5,837 nucleotides of DNA from DATCVR01 sp036566745 (lineage in GTDB: Bacteria; Actinomycetota; Actinomycetes; Jiangellales; Jiangellaceae). Each line of letters starts with the position of its first letter. The stretch's first letter is position 1. A program made the translations under genes and the position numbers. Positions 1 to 5,668 of this stretch are shown piece by piece. Location of the stretch: contig DATCVR010000202.1 of NCBI GenBank assembly GCA_036566745.1, positions 1 to 5,837 on the forward strand, read 5' to 3'. The notes below the pieces were generated by a model that saw only the letters and a program-made list of their open reading frames with translations, was not told the origin of the DNA and did no database searches.

Positions 1-740
1 TCGGCTCCTACGCCTCCGCACGCGAGGTGGCCGAGCGCGCCGGCGTCAACGTCTCGACCGTCGTACGGACGGCACAGCAGCTCGACTTCGACGGCTGGAG
101 CGATCTGCGATCGGCGCTTCGTGCGGAGTACCTCGACTCGCTGGTGGCAACCGACCCCAAGGGCCGCGACCTCTCGAACGATGTCGCCGCCCGGATGCTG
201 CGCCAGGACACCGCAAACCTCGCAGCCGTCGCCTCGCCGACGAACCTCGCAGCCATCAATGACATCGCCGAGGCCATCCGAACCGCCCGCCGCACAGTCG
301 TGATCACCACCGGGTCGGGCGCCGGACCGGCACAGGTGCTCAGCTATCTCGCCTCGATCTACGGCTATGACATCCGGCTCGCGACAGGACCCGCCACATC
401 GCAGGCCGTGTCCGTGTCACAGATGGAGGAGGGAGACTGCCTCGTCGTCCTCAACGTCTGGCGCCTGACTCGGGCACTACGCGGGCTGACCCAGCTAGGA
501 CACGCCAGGGGCGCAACCGTCGCCGTCCTCACCGACCTGCAGTCATCCCCGCTCAACGCCAGCGCCGACCACGTCGTGATCACCCCGATCGAGGGAGTCG
601 AACGAACCCCGTCACTGACCGCGATGGTCGCTGTCGTGCACGCGATCCTCGCCCAGCTCGAGCAGTCGGCCGGGCGCAGCTCCGCAGGCCTCATCGAGCA
701 GGCCTGGGAGACCCTCGACCTGATGGACGATCAGCCTTGA
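1..740 (+). CDS. MurR/RpiR-family transcriptional regulator, 5'-truncated by the window edge
   Basis: This is a DNA-binding regulator with an N-terminal helix-turn-helix (HTH) and a C-terminal sugar-isomerase-like (SIS) ligand domain. The frame is open from base 3 to the TGA at 738-740, giving 245 visible residues. Family members usually run about 280-300, so the true start and first HTH helices lie upstream; the in-frame GTG at 27 falls inside the HTH and is not the start. The first visible stretch (SAREVAERAGVNVSTVVR) is the family's HTH recognition region. The SIS domain lies at about nt 290-660 and opens with a beta-strand and glycine-rich loop, VVITTGSGAG (297-326). The second loop, where sugar-binding members have an SxSGxT-like motif, reads VLNVWRLTRAL, so a phosphosugar ligand should not be assumed. 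It is convergent with the serine hydrolase gene, overlapping its 3' end by 10 bases, so it is not part of that operon. Its target is unknown. Confidence 0.9.
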   Translation, partial: GSYASAREVAERAGVNVSTVVRTAQQLDFDGWSDLRSALRAEYLDSLVATDPKGRDLSNDVAARMLRQDTANLAAVASPTNLAAINDIAEAIRTARRTVVITTGSGAGPAQVLSYLASIYGYDIRLATGPATSQAVSVSQMEEGDCLVVLNVWRLTRALRGLTQLGHARGATVAVLTDLQSSPLNASADHVVITPIEGVERTPSLTAMVAVVHAILAQLEQSAGRSSAGLIEQAWETLDLMDDQP

Positions 741-750
741 GGACCGAGGG
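712..750. terminator. Possible bidirectional stem-loop at a convergent gene junction
   Basis: CCCTCG at 712-717 is the exact reverse complement of CGAGGG at 745-750. Inside it lies a small hairpin, CTGAT (720-724) and ATCAG (730-734), with a 5-base loop. The structure spans the stop codons of the two convergent genes, where a shared terminator would be expected. It has no clear T-tract and lies in coding sequence on both sides, so termination is an inference from position and symmetry. Confidence 0.3.
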
Positions 751-1867
751 GACGCAGCAGACGCTGCGCCATCTCGCGGAACGCGGTGAGGTCCGCCTGG
801 GACATCTCGTCGTCGACCGGCAGCGGCCAGCTCGACAGCTTCACGCCGACGAAGTCCCGGACCCGGTCGACGTAGACCATCTGACCGTGGATGCCCAGGC
901 ACAGCACGACGTCACCACCCGCGGCCGGAGACCAGAAGTGGCCGCGGTAGCTGCCACCGCGTAGGCCGTAGTCGTGTTCGGCGTCCGCGAAGGCCGACGC
1001 CGAGTCGGCACCACCGCGGAACAGGTCGTCGATCCACGCGGCAGGCACGACCTGCGCACCCGTGAGCGACCGGCCACCCGAGGCGACCAGAGCGCCGAGC
1101 CGGGCGAGGTCGCGCAGCGTGGCACAGATGCCGCCGTCGAACATGGCGGTGCCGGAGCCGTCGACGGTGACGAAGGCGTCGTGCTCGGCTCCGATCCTCG
1201 ACCAGAGCAGGTCCGAGGCCAGCTCGGCGAAGGGAACGCCCCCGGCTGCCACCTCGCAGACCAGGCCGAGGGCGTCGGTGATGGCGCTGCTGTACGCGAA
1301 GGCACCACCGTGTGGGCGATCGCTGCGCAGCTCGGCCAGGAACGCGCGCAGGCTCGCGGGAGACGATGGGCCGCGTATGGCCCAACCGACCGCCTCGTCG
1401 AGGCGGCGCACCTCGGATGTCGGGTCGAGGTAGTCCTCCGAGAAGTGGATACCGACACGCATGTCGAGCAGGTGGCGAACCGTCGCGCCGGTCCAGCCCG
1501 AACCGGCCAGGTCGGGGAGGTACGACGTCACGAGCCGGTTCACGTCGAGGCGGCCGTCGCCTACGAGGATGCCCGCCACGAGGCCGACGATCGACTTGCT
1601 AACGGACATGAGCAGGTGTCGTGTGTCTGGGCCCATCGTGCCGGCGTACTCCTCGGCCACTACCGCCCCGCGGTGGACGACGAGCCAGGCGTCGGTGTCC
1701 TGTGCCTGCACGGTGAGGGCGGGCTGGTCGAGGTCGCATGGCGGTAGGGGCGCGGCAGCCCCCTCTCCCCGGGCGATCACCGCCGCCGGGAAGAGGTCGT
1801 CCATGTGCTGGAAGGCCCAGCGCAGCTGCGGATGGGTCTGCCAGTCAGCGACAGTTACCTCCGTCAC
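731..1867 (-). CDS. Cytoplasmic serine hydrolase, beta-lactamase/6-aminohexanoate-dimer-hydrolase-like (SxxK)
   Basis: The protein has 378 residues and the penicillin-binding/class C beta-lactamase fold, probably acting as an amidase or esterase. The nucleophile motif is S88-V-S-K91 in MSVSKSIVGL, the second motif is Y192-S-S194, and the place of KTG is taken by H327-G-Q329 in GIHGQMVYVD. That triad of motifs and the overall length fit the NylB/EstB-like hydrolases rather than true beta-lactamases. The N-terminus (MTEVTVADWQTHPQLRW) has no hydrophobic signal, so the enzyme is expected in the cytoplasm, which argues against cell-wall or beta-lactam-resistance roles. The start is GTG at 1867, in a GTGA overlap with the amidohydrolase stop; the ribosome site is weak (TGGAC), so translation is probably coupled. 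It is the last gene of the operon, and its end overlaps the convergent RpiR gene by 10 bases. The substrate is unknown; amide, ester and cyclic amide are all possible. Confidence 0.88.
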   Translation of the reverse strand: MTEVTVADWQTHPQLRWAFQHMDDLFPAAVIARGEGAAAPLPPCDLDQPALTVQAQDTDAWLVVHRGAVVAEEYAGTMGPDTRHLLMSVSKSIVGLVAGILVGDGRLDVNRLVTSYLPDLAGSGWTGATVRHLLDMRVGIHFSEDYLDPTSEVRRLDEAVGWAIRGPSSPASLRAFLAELRSDRPHGGAFAYSSAITDALGLVCEVAAGGVPFAELASDLLWSRIGAEHDAFVTVDGSGTAMFDGGICATLRDLARLGALVASGGRSLTGAQVVPAAWIDDLFRGGADSASAFADAEHDYGLRGGSYRGHFWSPAAGGDVVLCLGIHGQMVYVDRVRDFVGVKLSSWPLPVDDEMSQADLTAFREMAQRLLRPLGPQG

Positions 1868-3447
1868 CGGTCGTCCATACGGTGGGTGATCCGTCCGCCG
1901 GAGACGGTGAGCCGGATCGGTGCGGTCGCGAGCTCGTCGGCCGGTGCCGCGACCGGGTCCACGACGAACGCGGTGAGGTCGGCCCGGTGCCCGACGGCGA
2001 TCCTTCCGCTGGTGGCCTCGGTGCCGTCGGCCAGCGCCGCGTGGGTGGTCATCCCTTCGAGGGACATCAGCCCGGTGAGGGCCTGGTCGGGCGTGACCGG
2101 CTCATCGCCGGACCCCGGTCTGCGGCGCAGCTGTGCGAAGGCGAGCACGTCGCGGGCATCGTACGACGCGATCGGCCAGTCCGAGCCCAGCACCAGCGTG
2201 CCGCCTGCGTCGCGTACGTCCCGGCAGGGCCAGGCGCGCGCGGCCCGCTCAGGACCCAGCCGGGTCGACCACTCATCGGTGCGGTCGGCCCGGGCGTAGC
2301 CGGTGTGCGAGGGCTGCATCGAGGCGACGAGTCCCGCGCCGACGACCCGTCGCACCTCCGCCAGCGGCAGCGTCTCGAGGTGCTCCACCCGGTGTCGGAC
2401 ACCGCGGGTGTCCACGTCGGCCAGGGAGTCGACGACGTGGCGCACGCCGGCGTCGCCGATGGCGTGGGTCGCCGTCTGGACCCGGTCGGAGGCGAAGTGC
2501 CGGACCGCCCGGGTGTAGGAGGCTGGATCGCGCCAGAACGCGTCGACCCCCTGCCCGTGGCAGTCGGCGTGGCCGAGCCAGGCGGTGCCGCCCTCGACGG
2601 TTCCGTCGATGAAGAACTTCACGCCGCCCACGGCCCAGCGCCGGCCACGGCGCCGTTGGAGAGCATCGAGAGCCGCGAGGTCGCTTTCCGGCATGCACCA
2701 CGGCATCACCCGCAGCCGAACCGGCAGCTCGGCGGCCGCCTCGACAGCGGCGAGCACGTCGAGCGCATCGCCCTCGGCGTCCATCATCACCCCGCCCGTG
2801 AGCCCGGTCGCAGCCATGCCGTCCATCACCTCGAGGAGCCGCTTGTGGAGCTCGGCCTGCTCCATCGGTGGGATGAGGTCGCGCACGGTCTCCATCGCGG
2901 CGTGCTCCAGCAGCAGCCCGGTCGGCCGGCCCGCGTCGTCACACACGATCTCGGCGCGCTGCTCGAACCGGCGAGGTCCGGTGACACCGGCTCGGCGCAG
3001 CGCCTCGTCGCTGGCCAGCGACGAGTGGCCGTCGTACAGGACGATGACGACCGCGGCTCCCGGGAGCACCTCCTCCAGCATCCTGTTGGTGATCGGGGCA
3101 CCACCGAAGACGTTGTGATCGAGGCCGAAGCCCGTCACCCAACCGTCCCTGCCGGGCGCGGCACCCGCGAGCGCGGTACGCAGATCGTCGAGGTCCCGGC
3201 AGCCGGAGAGGTCGGCGCCGGCGAAGGCGGTCACCCCCAACAGGGCATGCAGGTGCCCGTCGACCAGGCCGGGCGTCACCGTGGCGCCGGCGAGGTCGAC
3301 GACCTCGGTCGTGGCGCTCCGCAAAGCCAGGGCGTCGTCGTCGAGCCCGACGATCCGGTCCCCGCGGATCGCGACGGCACGGGCCATGGGACGAGCCGGG
3401 TCGAGGGTACGGACGGTGGCCCCGACGATGAGCAGGTCGGCACTCAC
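1864..3447 (-). CDS. Metal-dependent amidohydrolase, Amidohydro_3/YtcJ-like family
   Basis: The protein has 527 residues, the usual length for this family of TIM-barrel metallohydrolases acting on C-N bonds; N-substituted formamide deformylase is a characterised relative. An N-terminal beta-sandwich segment (ADLLIVGATVRTLDP) leads to the metal-binding H65-L-H67 in TPGLVDGHLHA. Then come K277 in GVKFFIDGTVEGGTAWL (position of the possible lysine ligand), H328 in THAIGDAG, H356 in RHRVEHLE, and D423 in VLGSDWPIA. The C-terminal return to the beta-sandwich includes GRIAVGHRADLTAFVVDP. All expected motifs are present, so it looks active. No signal peptide is visible, so it should be cytoplasmic. 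The open frame continues upstream to 4503, but the start is placed at GTG 3445-3447: the protein family begins there, GGAGGT lies 9 bases upstream, and the codon overlaps the permease stop as GTGA. The substrate cannot be named. Confidence 0.92.
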   Translation of the reverse strand: MSADLLIVGATVRTLDPARPMARAVAIRGDRIVGLDDDALALRSATTEVVDLAGATVTPGLVDGHLHALLGVTAFAGADLSGCRDLDDLRTALAGAAPGRDGWVTGFGLDHNVFGGAPITNRMLEEVLPGAAVVIVLYDGHSSLASDEALRRAGVTGPRRFEQRAEIVCDDAGRPTGLLLEHAAMETVRDLIPPMEQAELHKRLLEVMDGMAATGLTGGVMMDAEGDALDVLAAVEAAAELPVRLRVMPWCMPESDLAALDALQRRRGRRWAVGGVKFFIDGTVEGGTAWLGHADCHGQGVDAFWRDPASYTRAVRHFASDRVQTATHAIGDAGVRHVVDSLADVDTRGVRHRVEHLETLPLAEVRRVVGAGLVASMQPSHTGYARADRTDEWSTRLGPERAARAWPCRDVRDAGGTLVLGSDWPIASYDARDVLAFAQLRRRPGSGDEPVTPDQALTGLMSLEGMTTHAALADGTEATSGRIAVGHRADLTAFVVDPVAAPADELATAPIRLTVSGGRITHRMDDR

Positions 3448-4922
3448 GAGGCCGCCACCTCCGGGGTGCTGTCGCACGTCGCGGCGACGCCGTCGAAGAC
3501 GTCGCGGCGGTTGCGGCGCAGCCACACCGCCCACACCACGCCCAGGGCGCAGGTGACGGGGATGGTGAGCAGCAGCACCTGGTTCACCAGACCGGTGCTT
3601 CCGGTCAGGAAGGAGATGTTCTTCGCGGACAGCACGATCGCGAACAGCATCAGGCCGGCGGAGACGACCGGCGCGACGATGGTGCGCCAGGCTCCTTCCC
3701 CGGTGGCCCGCTTGCGGAAATAGGCGACGACCGAGATCGCGGCGGCGACCTGCAGCAGCAGGATGCCGAAGATGCCAGGGGTGTTCACCCAGATCAGCAA
3801 CTGCGTGTAGGGGTCGGCCTTCGCGATCGCGAAGCCTCCGACGACCACCAGCGCGAGCGCGGTCTGCGCGAGGCCGGCGACGTACGGCGCCCGCGTCCGC
3901 GGGTGCACCTTCGTCAGGACCGCGGGCAGCAGACCCTCCGCGGCGATGGCGAGCGAGTAACGGGTGACGGCGTTGTGGAAGGCGACCAGGCTCGCGACCA
4001 CGCTGGTGGCGATGAGCATGTGCATGGCCGTGGTGAACCAGGTGCCGAGGTAGGTCTCGCCGGCGACGAAGAACATGCCGACGCCGTTCGTGGTGGCCGC
4101 CTCGACCGCCCCCGCAGCACCGAAGGCCTGGACGATGCTCCACACGATGAAGGCGTAGGTGCCTGCGAGGACTGCGACGGCGAGGTAGGTGGCACGCGGG
4201 ATGGTGCGCCGCGGGTCGCGGGTCTCGCGGCGATAGATCACGGTGGCCTCGAATCCCATGAAAGCGGCGAAGGCTGTCGGCAGGATGACGGTCATCGGCG
4301 GTACGAACATGTTGTCCGGGGCGAACGAGTCGAGGCCGAGACCCTCGCTGCTGCCACCCTGGACGAGGATTGCGATGGCGAGGACCAGCAGCAGGCCCGT
4401 CTCCGCAGTGAGCAGCACCGCGAGGAACTTCGCACCGAAGTTGACGCTGCGGAAGCCGACGTACCAGACCACGACGATGCAGGCGAGCGCGTACACCCAC
4501 CACGGCTGGTCGATCCCGAACACCTCGGCGAAGGTTCCCTGGATGGCCACGCCCGCGAGTCCGTAGACGCCGATCTGGAGGGCGTTGTACGAGACGAGGG
4601 CGACCAGCGCGGAGACCACGCCGGCCGTGCGGCCGAGCCCGACCGCGATGTAGGAGTAGAAGGCGCCAGCGTTGTCGATGTGCCGTGACATGGTCGTGAA
4701 GCCGACCGCGAAGATGGCGAGCGAAATGCCCGCGAAAACGTAGGCCGCCGGTGCCCCGATGCCGCCGATCATCAGCGCGAGCGGCGCGACGCCGACCATC
4801 ACCATCAGCGGTGCGGCGGCCGAAACGACGATGAACACGAGATCGCTCGTTCCCAGAGCGTCGCGCTTGAGTCCAGGGACCGCGGCCTCGGTAGCTGAAG
4901 CGTTGGTTGGGGTGGTCGGCAT
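3444..4922 (-). CDS. APC-superfamily permease (amino acid/polyamine/organocation type)
   Basis: This is a 492-residue membrane transporter, likely importing an amino acid, amine or related compound by proton- or ion-coupled transport. A short polar N-terminus of about 25 residues is followed by about twelve hydrophobic segments; clear ones are near 28-50, 59-78, 141-157, 163-187 and 245-264. Family landmarks are the first helix region (DLVFIVVSAAAPLMVMVGV), AGAFYSYIAVGLGR at 85-98, GFEATVIYRRE at 223-233, and the cytoplasmic loop DPRRTIPRA at 236-244. The frame is open back to 5153, but ATG at 4922 is chosen because GAAGGAGG precedes it and the family's N-terminus fits; the longer form would run through the control region and the divergent gene. 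It is the first gene of the operon, with its stop overlapping the amidohydrolase start by 4 bases. Linkage to two cytoplasmic hydrolases suggests it supplies their substrate. Specificity is not predictable. Confidence 0.93.
   Translation of the reverse strand: MPTTPTNASATEAAVPGLKRDALGTSDLVFIVVSAAAPLMVMVGVAPLALMIGGIGAPAAYVFAGISLAIFAVGFTTMSRHIDNAGAFYSYIAVGLGRTAGVVSALVALVSYNALQIGVYGLAGVAIQGTFAEVFGIDQPWWVYALACIVVVWYVGFRSVNFGAKFLAVLLTAETGLLLVLAIAILVQGGSSEGLGLDSFAPDNMFVPPMTVILPTAFAAFMGFEATVIYRRETRDPRRTIPRATYLAVAVLAGTYAFIVWSIVQAFGAAGAVEAATTNGVGMFFVAGETYLGTWFTTAMHMLIATSVVASLVAFHNAVTRYSLAIAAEGLLPAVLTKVHPRTRAPYVAGLAQTALALVVVGGFAIAKADPYTQLLIWVNTPGIFGILLLQVAAAISVVAYFRKRATGEGAWRTIVAPVVSAGLMLFAIVLSAKNISFLTGSTGLVNQVLLLTIPVTCALGVVWAVWLRRNRRDVFDGVAATCDSTPEVAAS
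3457..3462 (-). promoter_or_regulatory. Ribosome binding site deciding the amidohydrolase start
   Basis: On the minus strand the sequence reads GGAGGT, followed by 9 bases and then GTG at 3447. This near-perfect Shine-Dalgarno lies inside the end of the permease gene. It chooses the 527-residue start over the much longer open frame that runs back to 4503. Confidence 0.8.
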
Positions 4923-4926
4923 GGGG

Positions 4927-4934
4927 CCTCCTTC
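4927..4934 (-). promoter_or_regulatory. Strong ribosome binding site for the permease
   Basis: The minus strand reads GAAGGAGG, then CCCC, then ATG at 4922. The match to the anti-Shine-Dalgarno is near perfect, though the 4-base spacer is short. It lies 3 bases downstream (in the transcript sense) of the interlocking inverted repeat, so the repeat could influence ribosome access if it is transcribed. Confidence 0.8.
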
Positions 4935-4937
4935 ATT

Positions 4938-4959
4938 AATCCAAATCGATTGGATTTGG
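4938..4959. promoter_or_regulatory. Putative TetR operator made of two interlocking inverted repeats
   Basis: AATCCAA (4938-4944) pairs with TTGGATT (4950-4956) across 5 bases. CCAAATC (4941-4947) pairs with GATTTGG (4953-4959), also across 5 bases. Both are perfect 7-base arms giving 19-base palindromes, offset by 3 bases. The block is AT-rich in an otherwise GC-rich window and sits between the divergent permease and TetR genes, the usual place for an autoregulated TetR operator. Binding here would overlap a possible TetR-gene -35 region and lie immediately before the permease ribosome site. Symmetry and position are seen directly; binding by the adjacent TetR is inferred. Confidence 0.75.
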
Positions 4960-4968
4960 GTTGTGCGG

Positions 4969-4975
4969 TAGCGTA
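4969..4975. promoter_or_regulatory. Candidate -10 elements for divergent transcription
   Basis: TAGCGT at 4969-4974 on the plus strand fits the actinobacterial -10 pattern TAGNNT and would start transcription near 4981, ahead of the TetR ribosome site. On the minus strand TACGCT (4970-4975) fits TANNNT and would start near 4963, placing the inverted-repeat block in the permease leader. Neither has a good -35 hexamer at 17-18 bases, so these are tentative. Confidence 0.35.
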
Positions 4976-4990
4976 CGACTTCCAGCCTCT

Positions 4991-5000
4991 GAAGGGAAGG
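4991..5000 (+). promoter_or_regulatory. Ribosome binding site for the TetR gene
   Basis: The purine run GAAGGGAAGG ends 7 bases before GTG at 5008. No other purine-rich site is visible for an alternative start, so it supports this GTG as the start codon. Confidence 0.65.
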
Positions 5001-5007
5001 GCTTCTC

Positions 5008-5652
5008 GTGACCCAGATCACGCAGCGTCGCGTCGGGCGGCCCCGCAAGGCGGTCCTGGACCGTGTGCGGATCGGCGCCACGGCCCTCGAGCTCGTCGAC
5101 GATTCCGGCGACTTCACGCTCCCCGAGCTGGCCCAGCGGCTCGGTGTGCACACCTCCTCGCTCTACCACCACGTGGACGGCCGTTCCGGGGTGATCGAGC
5201 TCCTGCGCGAGCAGGTGAGCGACCAGATGGATGCCGCCGCACTCGAGCGGGAGCCCTGGGACGTCGCTATCCCTGCGTTCTTCCGTTCCTACCGGGCGGT
5301 CTTCGCCGCCCATCCCCGCGTCGTCCCCCTTCTCACCACGACGACCGTCCGGTCGCCGCAGGTGCTCGCTGCGTACGACCGGATGGTCGCGCTCCTGGAG
5401 GAGCTCGGCTTCCCCGTCGCCCGCGCCATGGAGGTGCTGACGGCCGTGGAGAGCTTCGTCATAGGGTCCGCGCTCGACCTCGCGGCACCCGATGTGATGT
5501 GGGAGATTCCCGAGGGCGTCGAGGCTCCTCGTCTCGCCGAGGCATTGGCCTCTCAACGCGACGCCGCCCACCGGGCAGAGGCTGCCTTCGAGTGCGGCCT
5601 TCGGATGATGTTGGCCGGGGTGGCCGCCGAACTCGGGGCTTCGACGGCCTGA
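5008..5652 (+). CDS. TetR-family transcriptional regulator, probable repressor of the divergent operon
   Basis: The protein has 214 residues, typical for TetR regulators, which bind DNA as dimers and release it on binding a small ligand. A basic arm (RRVGRPRK, residues 7-14) precedes the helix-turn-helix at about 37-56, read as FTLPELAQRLGVHTSSLYHHV, with the recognition helix near 47-53. The remainder (about 60-214) is an alpha-helical ligand/dimer domain without an obvious signature; it includes the helix around EVLTAVESFVIGSALDLAA. The start is GTG, supported by GAAGGGAAGG 7 bases upstream. It is divergent from the permease operon with 85 bases between starts, and the only palindrome in that gap is a good operator candidate. 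The simplest reading is autorepression plus control of the permease-hydrolase operon. The ligand is unknown, perhaps the transported compound or a product. Confidence 0.92.
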   Translation: MTQITQRRVGRPRKAVLDRVRIGATALELVDDSGDFTLPELAQRLGVHTSSLYHHVDGRSGVIELLREQVSDQMDAAALEREPWDVAIPAFFRSYRAVFAAHPRVVPLLTTTTVRSPQVLAAYDRMVALLEELGFPVARAMEVLTAVESFVIGSALDLAAPDVMWEIPEGVEAPRLAEALASQRDAAHRAEAAFECGLRMMLAGVAAELGASTA

Positions 5653-5668
5653 GCCCGAGTCCGCTCAG
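5649..5668. terminator. Possible stem-loop between convergent TetR and MFS genes
   Basis: CTGAGC (5649-5654) is the exact reverse complement of GCTCAG (5663-5668), with an 8-base loop. It covers both stop codons and the whole 12-base gap between the convergent genes. The stem is short and has no T-tract, so a bidirectional terminator is only a suggestion. Confidence 0.35.

Noticed and set aside
880..935. HGQ replacing KTG in the serine hydrolase as a possible defect
   Set aside because: GIHGQ at this place is normal in the NylB/EstB-like branch as I know it, so it is a family feature and not a lost catalytic residue.
841..1458. Alternative frames on both strands across the serine hydrolase gene
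   Set aside because: They are composed mainly of Arg, Ser, Pro and Ala with no motif, while the 731-1867 frame carries the full SxxK/YSS/HGQ set.
1738..3723. A 661-codon open frame on the plus strand, antisense to the amidohydrolase
   Set aside because: Its translation is low-complexity, rich in Gly, Arg, Pro and His with no recognisable domain. The opposite strand carries a full amidohydrolase with all its motifs. Long antisense frames are common in high-GC coding DNA.
3448..4503. N-terminal extension of the amidohydrolase frame back to 4503
   Set aside because: The extension is an Arg/His-rich out-of-frame reading of the permease gene. The family's N-terminus, a GGAGGT site and a GTGA overlap all place the start at 3447.
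4935..4963. A minus-strand promoter with ATTAAT as the -10 element
   Set aside because: Transcription would start within or after the permease ribosome site, leaving no usable leader, and no matching -35 hexamer is present.
4923..5153. Permease start at 5153 giving a 569-residue protein
   Set aside because: The extra 77 residues would run across the control region and into the divergent TetR gene, and do not resemble a permease N-terminus. ATG at 4922 has a strong ribosome site.
4936..5571. A 211-codon minus-strand frame opposite the TetR gene
   Set aside because: It is antisense to a clear TetR coding region, spans the operator, and shows no domain or ribosome site.
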